The notes under the pieces: generated by a model | Told to the model about the DNA's origin: nothing | The model's database searches: none | Seen by the model: the letters and a program-made list of their open reading frames with translations, nothing else | Source of the DNA: Candidatus Woesearchaeota archaeon | Lineage (GTDB): Archaea > Nanobdellota > Nanobdellia > Woesearchaeales > B29-G15 | Length of the DNA stretch: 64,000 bases | Assembly (NCBI GenBank): GCA_017610005.1 | Contig: JAFCCU010000003.1 | Span: 25,858 to 89,857, forward strand | Direction: 5' to 3' | Shown: in pieces, positions 1 to 8,757 of the stretch | Position numbering within the stretch: position 1 is the first letter of the stretch | Layout of the letters: each line of letters opens with the position of its first letter | Program-made: the position numbers and the translations under genes

Positions 1-2951
1 CCTAATTCTTGAGCTATTTTTCTAGGAACTCCAGCCATTCTTAAAATAGTTGCTTCTTTATTTGAAACACCATAGTATAACATTGCAGGAATATGTCCAA
101 CTGTTTCTATATCTTCCGTTTTCTTACCAAATAAAGATACTTTTTGAAGAGCACTCATCCCCCAAGACAATTGACCAACTAATGTAGAATGAATGTATTG
201 ACTTGCATTAAGTATTCTCTCATTAGGATCTTCTACATGAGAGAAATATTTAGAAGAAATTTCTTCAACATTTTTACCTAAAACCCAATCTTTTATTAAT
301 TCTGCAATAGCAGCAGTGTCAAGGTCACCTGGTCTATTTGTTCTTGTTAAATCTAACTCGGGGATTCCTGATAATAAATCAATCATATTTTTCAACGTAT
401 CTGATTTTGGATCAAATAAATTACCTTTATTCCATTTTGAAATTTCATTAAATAACTCTCTTCTTGCAAAAAGCAGATCTACACTCATAGAACTAAAACC
501 AGTTCCATCAATAAGTTCAACAATTTTCTTTGTTTTTGTTTTACTTTTGATTTGATTTAAGTAAATATTTGCAATTTGTAATAATTTACGACCTGCTTCT
601 AAATCTGTTTGATTTATTTGATAATATGCAAGACTAGATAGTAAAACATCTTCTATATCTGATTCAGTATTATTATAACCTGATACTGAGACTGTATGAA
701 AAATATATTGTAGAAACTTGGATAATGCTGGATAATTATGAACAAATTTTAATCCAAATTTTTCATCAAGCTCATTAATAGTATTCAATTCTTTTGATAT
801 AGAACTAATTAAATGATTAGCTTCTTTTTGTAGATAATTTTCATATTTTTTAACTTGCTCATTTGTTGAATAACTGAATAATATTAGTCCGAGATTATCC
901 ATTAATGCCCTTCCCGCTCTTCCGGCAATATTCCAAAATTCACTATAATCAAGATCTTCTTGTCTATTTGTTTTCATATTGTAGCGAGTAACTTTTTCTA
1001 CAACTACTGTTCTGATAGGAAAATTAACACCTTGAGCTAAAGTAGTTGTTGCAAATACTAATTTGATATCTCCATCTGAAACTAATTTTTCAATTAAAAA
1101 TCTAACTTCTTGAGATAATCCTGCGTGATGAAATGCAACTCCTTTTTTCAATGATTTTGTAAGAACATGATTTTCTCCTAATTCATCGGCAACATAATCA
1201 ATTGTCAATTTATGCAAATCTGTTAGTGAAGGTTTATCATCAAGTATATTCAGTATTTCCATTGAATATTTAAGACATTTTTTTCTACTTGGACATAAAT
1301 GAATCGCTCTTCCTTTTTCCATAAATGATAGTGCTGCAGAAAGTGCCACGTTGGATTTACTTTTAGTTTTAAAAATATATTTTGATTTAACTTTAAAATC
1401 GTGCTTATCCTTCACATCAGAACAGTGCGCGCTTGGTAGGGTTGTTAATTTTAAACCTCTGTTTGTTGTCCTTCCTTCATAAGTTACTACTGCAGTTATC
1501 CTTTCACTTGGTTTCCAATCAACTTTTATTGCATTACTATTATCTTTTCCTAACCAGTTTCCGATTTCTTCAGCATTACTTAGAAATGGTGTTAATAACA
1601 TAAATTTAGTCTCGGTTTTTTCTCGTGAAATTGATGCGAGGAATAATTCAAGAGTGCTCCCTCTGTTCTTATTACCTATATTATGTGCTTCATCGGCAAC
1701 AACTAAAGAAATTTTTTCTACGCTCGGATGTTTTGTCCTGATTAACAAGTCTAATTTTTCAGGAGTTGAAATTAAAACATCAAAGTCTTCTCTAAGATAA
1801 ATATCTTCAGTTGGGCTAATTTCAAAAACAGGTACTGCACACTCCACATTATATCCTAATGGCACTAAATCTTGTCTTAGTTGCAGTGTTGTTTGATTAA
1901 CAAGTGCTCTTGTAGGAACCACATAAACAACTTTATGTTCGGGGTTTAGTGCAAGTGCTTGAATTATGCTGAATTCCGCAAGGAGTGTTTTTCCTGCACT
2001 CGTAGGCATTTCCAGAACAACACATTTTTTACCAACATCAAATAAGTTTTGTCTTATGGCATCTCTTTGCGAAGGCCATAATTCCATTATAGGTTTATTT
2101 TCCTTTGAAGTTAATTGTTTAACAAACTCTCGAATTTTCTGACCTACTGAACTTGTAGTATACCAAATACAGTTTTCTATGTGTTTTATACAACCAAGAT
2201 ATAACATATCTGCTAAATGTTCTATGTGGGTATCTCTTGTTACTCTTAATGCTGTAATTGCTCGATTATAAAATTTTTTAACTTGAATAATTGGATCTTT
2301 AGATCCTCCTTCAATAATATATGAAGATGAAATTTCGATTATTTTTGCTAAATTATAATATGCAATTAACGAACCAATTAAACTCATAGAGGTTGTGGAT
2401 TTTTCATCATTTGATTTAAGATATTTTCCTTCCAATTCTTTTTGTAATTCTCTTAAGTCATGGATGATGTTGGTCGCATTTTCAATATCTGTCCAGCCAT
2501 TACTTTTTCTAGTTAATAATATAAACGCTGTAAGTATTGATTGATAAACTTTCTTTGACCAGTCAAGTTCATCGATTTTTATTTCAAAATCTCGAAGTAA
2601 AAGTCTTATTTCTGAATTTCTCTCTGCAAGAATTCCTGAAACTGATAAATAAAAATAATTCTCTAAAGATTTATTTTTATTGACTTTTAACTCATCTCTT
2701 CTAAGAATAAAAGATCTTTGAAAATAATTTTTATAAGAAGATATATTATTTAACAAGAATTCAGAACCTATACTTTCAATAGTCTTTGAAATTAAATGTT
2801 TATCTTCCTTAGTAACGAATTTTTTTGTTTCATCTACATCAACAAGTTCATTTTCTATGAATTCTAAATGAGAAACATCAATTGTTTTATTTATACCTAA
2901 ATCTGTTATTAGAGCTTCAACATACTCGTCATATTCATTCAAATTTGTCAT
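1..2951 (-). CDS. hamB: HamB-like Ski2-family DEAH helicase, partial (C-terminus off window)
   Basis: About 983 codons are visible; the stop lies beyond base 1. The ATG at 2951 overlaps the end of the upstream hamA-like gene by 17 nt. Translation shows superfamily 2 motifs: Walker A PTSAGKT (about residue 315), VVADEAH (about 420), FHHAGLSQEVR, motif V TTTLAQGVNFP and motif VI AGRAGR (about 675), followed near the window edge by a helix-hairpin-helix-like segment (RMAGVPRKIAQEL). This layout is that of Ski2/Hel308-like translocases. HamB of Hachiman is such a helicase and sits directly downstream of hamA, as here. It would act with HamA, sensing DNA and releasing nuclease activity. The Ski2-like identity is firm; the Hachiman assignment rests on the partner gene. 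Confidence 0.85.
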   Translation of the reverse strand, partial: MTNLNEYDEYVEALITDLGINKTIDVSHLEFIENELVDVDETKKFVTKEDKHLISKTIESIGSEFLLNNISSYKNYFQRSFILRRDELKVNKNKSLENYFYLSVSGILAERNSEIRLLLRDFEIKIDELDWSKKVYQSILTAFILLTRKSNGWTDIENATNIIHDLRELQKELEGKYLKSNDEKSTTSMSLIGSLIAYYNLAKIIEISSSYIIEGGSKDPIIQVKKFYNRAITALRVTRDTHIEHLADMLYLGCIKHIENCIWYTTSSVGQKIREFVKQLTSKENKPIMELWPSQRDAIRQNLFDVGKKCVVLEMPTSAGKTLLAEFSIIQALALNPEHKVVYVVPTRALVNQTTLQLRQDLVPLGYNVECAVPVFEISPTEDIYLREDFDVLISTPEKLDLLIRTKHPSVEKISLVVADEAHNIGNKNRGSTLELFLASISREKTETKFMLLTPFLSNAEEIGNWLGKDNSNAIKVDWKPSERITAVVTYEGRTTNRGLKLTTLPSAHCSDVKDKHDFKVKSKYIFKTKSKSNVALSAALSFMEKGRAIHLCPSRKKCLKYSMEILNILDDKPSLTDLHKLTIDYVADELGENHVLTKSLKKGVAFHHAGLSQEVRFLIEKLVSDGDIKLVFATTTLAQGVNFPIRTVVVEKVTRYNMKTNRQEDLDYSEFWNIAGRAGRALMDNLGLILFSYSTNEQVKKYENYLQKEANHLISSISKELNTINELDEKFGLKFVHNYPALSKFLQYIFHTVSVSGYNNTESDIEDVLLSSLAYYQINQTDLEAGRKLLQIANIYLNQIKSKTKTKKIVELIDGTGFSSMSVDLLFARRELFNEISKWNKGNLFDPKSDTLKNMIDLLSGIPELDLTRTNRPGDLDTAAIAELIKDWVLGKNVEEISSKYFSHVEDPNERILNASQYIHSTLVGQLSWGMSALQKVSLFGKKTEDIETVGHIPAMLYYGVSNKEATILRMAGVPRKIAQEL

Positions 2952-3810
2952 GTTTTGATGCCTCTTCATAACATTTTTGACTTAATTTATTAATACTTCC
3001 GTGTAAACACAGAATTAGATATCTTATTTTGCCAGGATTAAAATCAGATGGTTTTTGTCTAAAGCTCCCAAAGTCTTTAACATCGTATTTATCTTTCTCT
3101 CTTATTAAAACAGGACATAAAACAACGTTTAATTGACTATGATCTTGTTTACCCCATAACATAGATATTTTAGTCATAATCTTTTTATTTTCTAAATCCA
3201 TGCATTTTTTTCTTAAAGTATTTATTCGATCCAATGTTTTATTTTTATCAGAAATATATGTTATTAGTTGATTTCTCAAACAGTCTTTTCCTGAATCGAC
3301 AACTCCAGGAGGATTATTTTTATCGCTACTTGCTTTTACTTCACATATTATTAAGGAAAGATTGCTACCATCAGTTTCATATCCTAAGATATCTATTCCT
3401 CTTGAAGATCTATCAGACAATTCTTTATATTTTATATTAGAAACAGGCATTGTAGTTTTGAATAATTCTTCAAGACAAATACTTGCCAAGATTTCTGCAA
3501 ATTCGGATCTTTGAACTGAGAAATTATTAACATCAGAAACATTGTTTTCAACAGGAATACTAACTTTTAGAAGATTTTTAATATGCTTCTCAATATCTTT
3601 TTCACTAAAACCTGTTTCATCTAATTGTTTTTTTAAATTTGAATAATCTAAGTATAATTCTCTAATTACAGGTTTAAGGAGATTTATTAGTTTTTCTTCC
3701 CAACCATCTTTATTAGCCCATTCAAATGCTTGATATAAATGATCTAGTTTAGTTTGATTGTGTAATTCTTTTAACTCATCTTTTATATTTACATTTATCA
3801 CACAAGACAC
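2935..3810 (-). CDS. hamA: HamA-like (DUF1837) nuclease of a Hachiman-type pair
   Basis: 291 aa. The start is GTG at 3810, immediately after the TAG stop of the upstream gene; a second in-frame GTG lies at 3801. The mid-region reads SSRGIDILGYE, then LSLIICEVKASS, giving a PD-(D/E)XK-type core with D140, E157 and K159. This arrangement is typical of DUF1837 proteins (HamA of Hachiman, AbpA of AbpAB), which are DNA nucleases kept in check by a neighbouring helicase. Gene order (nuclease then helicase, overlapping by 17 nt) also fits. The N-terminal 130 residues are helical without recognised motifs. I recognised the family from motif and context only; a profile search against DUF1837 would settle it. 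Confidence 0.72.
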   Translation of the reverse strand: MSCVINVNIKDELKELHNQTKLDHLYQAFEWANKDGWEEKLINLLKPVIRELYLDYSNLKKQLDETGFSEKDIEKHIKNLLKVSIPVENNVSDVNNFSVQRSEFAEILASICLEELFKTTMPVSNIKYKELSDRSSRGIDILGYETDGSNLSLIICEVKASSDKNNPPGVVDSGKDCLRNQLITYISDKNKTLDRINTLRKKCMDLENKKIMTKISMLWGKQDHSQLNVVLCPVLIREKDKYDVKDFGSFRQKPSDFNPGKIRYLILCLHGSINKLSQKCYEEASKHDKFE

Positions 3811-5322
3811 CTACACATTATTTTTCTCACAATTATTATTTAAATCCTTTGGCTGAGAATGACCAGTGACTAACTGATTTAATTTCCTTAATATCTCTAC
3901 TTCTGCGAATGTATCAAGTTCGCAGTAAATTTCTAAGTCTTTTCTTATTTTGGCAACTTCTTCCGAGGGAACATCTTCTAAGCAAATTTTTTCGTAAGAT
4001 GTTGAAGCGTCTCCTCCATTAGCAATATCTAACTCATCATATGATAAATCTGTTAGTGCTGGTAAAACCTTTTTTAATGATGCTGAGCCATCTTGGATAG
4101 GATCATAATAGTAGAAGCTTCTGAATGGGATTATTAGGTCGTTAAATCGTCCTAATATTACTAACCCCCATTTTTGATATTCTGGGCAGTATTCAATGAG
4201 TTCTTTTATTACTCCTATTTCAAATCCTTGATTCCAAGCAAGTATAGTTCCTTTATTTCCTAAATGTTCTTTCATAGATTCCAGAATCGGTTTTCTTGGG
4301 TCTGCTTTCTCGTCTGCTAAGAAAGATATGTGCTTTAGCCCTCCATCTGGCTCTTCTTGAATATGGAGGGAATATTGGAAGGCTATTCTCTTGTATGGAG
4401 TCATTCCATCATATATAGGGATGCACGGGTTAATTGTTTCAAAATCAAAGTAGTATATGGGGTAATTTAATGTACCTAAGAACTGTTTTATCGCTTCTGT
4501 ATGGATAAAATTTTTGCCTGATACTTCACAATCTCTTTGTATTTGTTGTTTGTCAGAGAGCTTAGAATCGCTAGGAATGTCCTTGATAGTGAGAATGTTG
4601 TTTTTATACAATTCCCAAGATCTCTTTCCTCCTCTTGTTAGAGAGAAAACACTGTTTTTTGGAAGAAAACCCCAGCAATTACTTATCAAAGCACAATCAT
4701 AAGGTTTCGAACAATTTTCATGAATATCAACTGAAGGTTTCTCACCATCAAGTATTTTCTTCATGTCAGCAATCCTATCTTCAATGCCTACTAAAAACTC
4801 CTCAACTTGAACAGTAATATCTTCTTTCTTGAATAATATATCTGCTTCAATATCACCTTGTTTAACATATTCATTATTAATGAACATTAAAAAACAATTC
4901 TTGATTTTAAGACCTGATTTCTCATAAACCAATTTTTGGAATGAGACATCGTGAATATTAACATCCTTAACTTCTGTAGAAGATTTAACTTCAATTATAT
5001 CCCAAGATCCATCCTTATTTGGAACAAGGATGTCACCACGACTAAACAAACCATCAATCATGAAACCAGGTTCGAATAAAGGTTTGTTTTCTTTGAGTAG
5101 TTTCTTAGTAGCGTTAATGTTTACCATAAACCCCTCTTCAGAAACATTAATACCCTCAGGAAACAAAGAAGTCGCTAAAACACCAATCGCTGTTCCAGTA
5201 TCAAAAATCTTCTGCTGAGAAGCATCAACTTCAGGAATCTTACTCTTATCATTGACCAAAGTCCAAAGAAGTTTAGAACATTGAAGACCTGCAAGATATT
5301 TGGATTTGGTTAAGAGTACCAT
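3811..5322 (-). CDS. Cas4/RecB-like nuclease fused to DnaQ-like exonuclease (DUF2779-type)
   Basis: 503 aa with two nuclease modules. The first (residues 1-220) has the Cas4/AddB plan: an early Cys (LQCSKLLW, C15), D97 and ExK (IIEVKSS, E111/K113), and a trailing Cys trio C204, C210, C216 that would complete a 4Fe-4S cluster. The second (about 285-490) begins YYFDFETI (D293, E295), continues with ILAWNQGFE, and ends in YCELDTF, resembling a DEDD 3'-5' exonuclease of the DUF2779 type. The ATG overlaps the preceding stop (TAATG) and its stop touches the GTG of the hamA-like gene, so the three are probably translated together. The substrate is unknown. DNA end processing in defence is inferred from the context. 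Confidence 0.75.
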   Translation of the reverse strand: MVLLTKSKYLAGLQCSKLLWTLVNDKSKIPEVDASQQKIFDTGTAIGVLATSLFPEGINVSEEGFMVNINATKKLLKENKPLFEPGFMIDGLFSRGDILVPNKDGSWDIIEVKSSTEVKDVNIHDVSFQKLVYEKSGLKIKNCFLMFINNEYVKQGDIEADILFKKEDITVQVEEFLVGIEDRIADMKKILDGEKPSVDIHENCSKPYDCALISNCWGFLPKNSVFSLTRGGKRSWELYKNNILTIKDIPSDSKLSDKQQIQRDCEVSGKNFIHTEAIKQFLGTLNYPIYYFDFETINPCIPIYDGMTPYKRIAFQYSLHIQEEPDGGLKHISFLADEKADPRKPILESMKEHLGNKGTILAWNQGFEIGVIKELIEYCPEYQKWGLVILGRFNDLIIPFRSFYYYDPIQDGSASLKKVLPALTDLSYDELDIANGGDASTSYEKICLEDVPSEEVAKIRKDLEIYCELDTFAEVEILRKLNQLVTGHSQPKDLNNNCEKNNV

Positions 5323-5999
5323 TATTGAACCTTCCTCACAATTTCTTTAAAATCTGTAATAACATTTTCTTGATAGAAACTAAATATTTCTTTATCAGAA
5401 TAGTTAATCTTATTGCTAGCATCTTCTTTTTTATGAATAAAGAAAGGTGACGCATTTTTTTCAAATAAAGGCAGTATGAATTTAGTAATTTCTGATTTCC
5501 CCCCTTCTTTAAAATAAGAAGCAAATTCTTTGTTAACATTTCTGGAAGATTCAAAGATATAAAATATTCTTTTGAGAGGCACATCAAACTCTGAACTAAG
5601 ATTTTTCAATCGTTCTTTATAATTATCATTTTTAACTAAATCCCTATTCCAACCAATAGTTGTCTTGACTTCTATAATCGCCCAATTCACATTATTCTTT
5701 TTTACTAAGATATCAGGTCTTAATTTATTTTGTTTATATTCCAATAAGATTTTATAGTTTGAAGAAAGAGACGCTCTCAAATATCTAGCAATTAAATCTT
5801 GAAATATATCTGATAATGCGTAATCAATGTTTCTGTTTGCATTCTTCTTATATTCAAATTGAGCAACCCGGATTTTAAATAAGTCATAAAATATTTGATA
5901 TGTTAAATCAGAATTACAAGAACTTAATTGACCCTCTCCTAATGCTTTAAGAAAATTACCAAAATGTTTTGATACGGTTAAATCGCATTTTTTTTTCAT
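5322..5999 (-). CDS. Small PD-(D/E)XK nuclease-like protein
   Basis: 225 aa. The segment NKLRPDILVKKNNVNWAII followed by EVKTT places D96, E110 and K112 in the order of a PD-(D/E)XK nuclease core. The 90-residue N-terminal part is helical (QFEYKKNANRNIDYALSDIF) and has no motif I know. The gene overlaps the ATPase fragment upstream by 4 nt (ATGA) and the downstream double nuclease by a TAATG junction, so it belongs to the operon. It may be a restriction-like nuclease or the effector partner of the ATPase fragment. No specific family is recognised. Confidence 0.6.
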   Translation of the reverse strand: MKKKCDLTVSKHFGNFLKALGEGQLSSCNSDLTYQIFYDLFKIRVAQFEYKKNANRNIDYALSDIFQDLIARYLRASLSSNYKILLEYKQNKLRPDILVKKNNVNWAIIEVKTTIGWNRDLVKNDNYKERLKNLSSEFDVPLKRIFYIFESSRNVNKEFASYFKEGGKSEITKFILPLFEKNASPFFIHKKEDASNKINYSDKEIFSFYQENVITDFKEIVRKVQ

Positions 6000-6298
6000 T
6001 CCCTGTTCCTCAGTTGTTTTGAAAAAGGATCCAATCCATCAAGAAAATATAAAATTTCTTCAAAAATATTATGTGTTGATTTATCAATAGATTCTTGAAT
6101 TTTATCAAACTTGCTTAGTTGTCCTCTTAAAAATTTCCCAAATATGAAATGTCCTTTGACATATATTTTTAAAGCATCTAAAAATGCACTTTTACCACTA
6201 TTATTCTTCCCAATTAAAACTAATGCGTTCTGATTGTTTTCAACTGTTTCATTCTTAATTGCTCGAAAATTTCCAATAGTGACTTTCTCAATTCTCAT
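5996..6298 (-). CDS. Truncated OLD/RecF-like ATPase (N-terminal Walker A fragment)
   Basis: 100 aa. It starts MRIEKVTIGNFRAIKN and carries a Walker A of the type LIGKNNSGKSAF at about residues 27-38, the standard N-terminus of OLD-family and related ABC-type ATPases. Everything after it is missing: no Q-loop partner, signature, Walker B or TOPRIM domain follows, and the protein ends at SKQLRNRE. Overlaps of 4 nt on both sides show that the frame is kept within the operon. It could be a deletion remnant, or a small protein that now works with the following 225-aa nuclease. On its own it cannot form a complete ATPase site. Confidence 0.6.
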   Translation of the reverse strand: MRIEKVTIGNFRAIKNETVENNQNALVLIGKNNSGKSAFLDALKIYVKGHFIFGKFLRGQLSKFDKIQESIDKSTHNIFEEILYFLDGLDPFSKQLRNRE

Positions 6299-7134
6299 TT
6301 TTCTTTCTTCCTGATAACTTCATCAATAGTTTTTTTATCTTTATTTTTCCACTCTATCCAACCATTTGCTCTTCTTCCAAGAATGACTGCAGCAGCTGCA
6401 CTTGGAGAGTTAAATAAATGGTCTTCAGTAAATTCTAAAATATTCTCTTTTGGAACTAATATTTTTTCCCCTTTTAGTTCTTGACGCATACCAATAACCC
6501 AACTTCTTGCAGAAGCTGATTCTTTAATATTGCAAGTTGAGCCTTTATGAACTAGTAATCCATCTTCGATCATAACACCTTTAGCAGATGCATCCTTACC
6601 CTTACAAAATATTAAATCTTTTTGAGTTGTTTTTAATTCATCAAATATTGGAAAGCCAAGAGTTGCAATTATTATTTTTAAATCATCAAAAAAAGTAAGC
6701 GTCAAATCTTTATCTGAATTAGATAAGGTAGGAGAAGAAGTTCCTTTTTCATTATATATTATACATCTATTTATTTTCAACGCTAAAGTATAAGAATAAT
6801 CTTCTAAAAATCTAGCATGAACTTTATTTAGTTCCTTATCAATAGCAGAACAAAAACAGATTGCTAATTTCCAATCTTTTTTCTGATGTTGTTTTATTCT
6901 TGTTCGCAAGTCTTCTGTTTCACCAATATAAATCTCCGGTTTTGTTACAAAATCTTGTTCAGAGTTAATAAGAAAGTATATGCCAGGTCTTTTTAATTCA
7001 TCTATATCCTTCAACCTATCCATCTTATTTCTTGGAATAACATAAGCTTTTGTCATAGAACTGTTAATAGTACACTCCTTAATCCCTTTGGGATCTCCAT
7101 CAGTCAAATAAATTTTAATTGTTCTTCCTCTCAT
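6295..7134 (-). CDS. GIY-YIG nuclease with C-terminal DUF4357
   Basis: 279 aa. The GIY-YIG core is clear: PGIYFLIN at residues 50-57, EIYIGETEDLRTRIKQHQ at 67-84 with the catalytic Arg region, and a Glu in ARFLEDYS near 110. The C-terminus (FNSPSAAAAVILGRRANGW) matches DUF4357, a module often fused to GIY-YIG domains in restriction-associated proteins. The stop overlaps the next start by 4 nt, and it lies 21 nt after the methyltransferase gene. It probably cuts DNA within the restriction operon; its target is not visible. Confidence 0.82.
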   Translation of the reverse strand: MRGRTIKIYLTDGDPKGIKECTINSSMTKAYVIPRNKMDRLKDIDELKRPGIYFLINSEQDFVTKPEIYIGETEDLRTRIKQHQKKDWKLAICFCSAIDKELNKVHARFLEDYSYTLALKINRCIIYNEKGTSSPTLSNSDKDLTLTFFDDLKIIIATLGFPIFDELKTTQKDLIFCKGKDASAKGVMIEDGLLVHKGSTCNIKESASARSWVIGMRQELKGEKILVPKENILEFTEDHLFNSPSAAAAVILGRRANGWIEWKNKDKKTIDEVIRKKEK

Positions 7135-7155
7135 CTTAGCACCTAATCAACCATT

Positions 7156-8757
7156 TCATTTTCTCCGATTAATTCTTCTATTTTTTAATTTATTCCAAAT
7201 TTTACGAATTTCTTTAACCTCTTTATTGCTAAGTTCTAAATTATCTTCTAAAAGAATTTTGTCATTAATATCCAAAACCATTTCTATCTCTTTTGATCGG
7301 ATGTGTTTATCAATTCTTTTTGGATCTAATAAATCCATTCCTTTAGTGGGCAAAGGTAACATCTCGCATTCTGATGGTTCAAATGTGAGTACACCACCAC
7401 CATAACTCCTACCCATCAACTCAGCATACACCAATGTGAGGCTGTTTAGAAAAGCAGCTATTACTTTGTCTTTATTAGGATGTAATATTTTAACCCGATG
7501 TATTGTATCAGTGGAAGTTGCTCCATTTAAATTTTGAATCAGTTTAGGGTATTCATGAACTTGTCGAAGCATAAATGCATCGGGTACATGAACGCTTGGA
7601 ACTATAAACCATTTTTTTCTGATTCTACATTTATATCCTTTATGAGCTAAGTTTTTCTCTCCATAATCAATATAACTTCTTTCATTCACATTTAATTTTT
7701 CATATTCTTTATCTTCAGGATAGAACATATATGAAGGCAAATTGTCATTTATATTTATTTCCCAATCATTTTTACTAAATAATATTCCTTTAAGATGATT
7801 GCTTCTGGTAACAATATTTAGTGTAGACTTTGATAATTTCCTATCAAAAATTTCGTTTGGTTTTAAAATAAAAAAATTATTTCTTCCAGTAACTACACCT
7901 ACATCAACATCAATGTATTTACTAGCCAAATCACATTTAGTTTTCTCTCGAATACCATGCAAGAAATTTATTTCATTTTTTTCTAAAAAATAATAAGTCC
8001 ACTTATCTTTTGAATGAAGTAAGTCTTTTGCTTCAAGATTGGCCAATTTTTTTGAAGTCACTGATTCTAGTTCAGTTTCATCTGTTAACTCTAAAGTCCT
8101 TATCTGTGATGTTTTTTTACCATCTTTTTCCGCTAAAATAAGAACTACTTCCTGTTGAACTTTAGAAAATAATAATTTTTGGAATGTAATAATAGTTATC
8201 TCACAAAACTCATCAGACAAGAATTTTCTAGTGTCTGCAGCATAATTCACTTGAAATAATTCAGCAGGAATTACCATGCCTAAACGACCATCTTTTTTGA
8301 GTAATTTAGAGCATATAACTAAAAATGGCACCCATATATTTGTCAATCTATTAGGATATAAACCAAATGAATTCATTAGTTTAAATGCAGTTTCTCTATA
8401 TTCTTCAACAAAATTTTGATATCTTATGAATGGAGGATTTCCTAAAACCCCATCAAACATAATTCCATTTTCTATAAATTTTTTTGCTTGAGTAAAAAAG
8501 TCACCATCAATATGCGTTCCAGTGAAATTATTTTGCTTATATATCTTTTTGATTTTATTCCCTTCTTTAGGATCCAATTCAATCGAAGTAACATTTACAT
8601 TTTTTCCCAATTCAACAATTGACTTTACAAATGATCCATCACCAGCACTAGGCTCAAGAACATCATTTGAAACTTCTAATACCCATTTTGATAAGAATTG
8701 TGAAACTAGTTCAGGAGTATAATAACCACCTCTTAATTTGTCGTAATTAACTTTCAT
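7156..8757 (-). CDS. N6-adenine DNA methyltransferase (Eco57I/TaqI-like)
   Basis: 533 aa. SAM-binding motif I is VLEPSAGDGSF (33-43) and the catalytic motif IV is GNPPFIRYQ (106-114), the NPPF type of gamma N6-adenine methyltransferases. The C-terminal half (YGGGVLTFEPSECEMLPLP) resembles the target-recognition part of Eco57I/TaqI-like enzymes. It overlaps the preceding 1015-aa restriction-modification gene by 11 nt. A second methylase beside a fused R-M protein could modify the other strand of an asymmetric site, or provide self-marking for the rest of the operon. No nuclease motif is seen in this protein. Confidence 0.85.
   Translation of the reverse strand: MKVNYDKLRGGYYTPELVSQFLSKWVLEVSNDVLEPSAGDGSFVKSIVELGKNVNVTSIELDPKEGNKIKKIYKQNNFTGTHIDGDFFTQAKKFIENGIMFDGVLGNPPFIRYQNFVEEYRETAFKLMNSFGLYPNRLTNIWVPFLVICSKLLKKDGRLGMVIPAELFQVNYAADTRKFLSDEFCEITIITFQKLLFSKVQQEVVLILAEKDGKKTSQIRTLELTDETELESVTSKKLANLEAKDLLHSKDKWTYYFLEKNEINFLHGIREKTKCDLASKYIDVDVGVVTGRNNFFILKPNEIFDRKLSKSTLNIVTRSNHLKGILFSKNDWEININDNLPSYMFYPEDKEYEKLNVNERSYIDYGEKNLAHKGYKCRIRKKWFIVPSVHVPDAFMLRQVHEYPKLIQNLNGATSTDTIHRVKILHPNKDKVIAAFLNSLTLVYAELMGRSYGGGVLTFEPSECEMLPLPTKGMDLLDPKRIDKHIRSKEIEMVLDINDKILLEDNLELSNKEVKEIRKIWNKLKNRRINRRK

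Noticed and set aside
316..555. Open frame on the plus strand opposite the helicase gene
   Set aside because: It lies wholly within the helicase coding sequence, which has clear conserved motifs.
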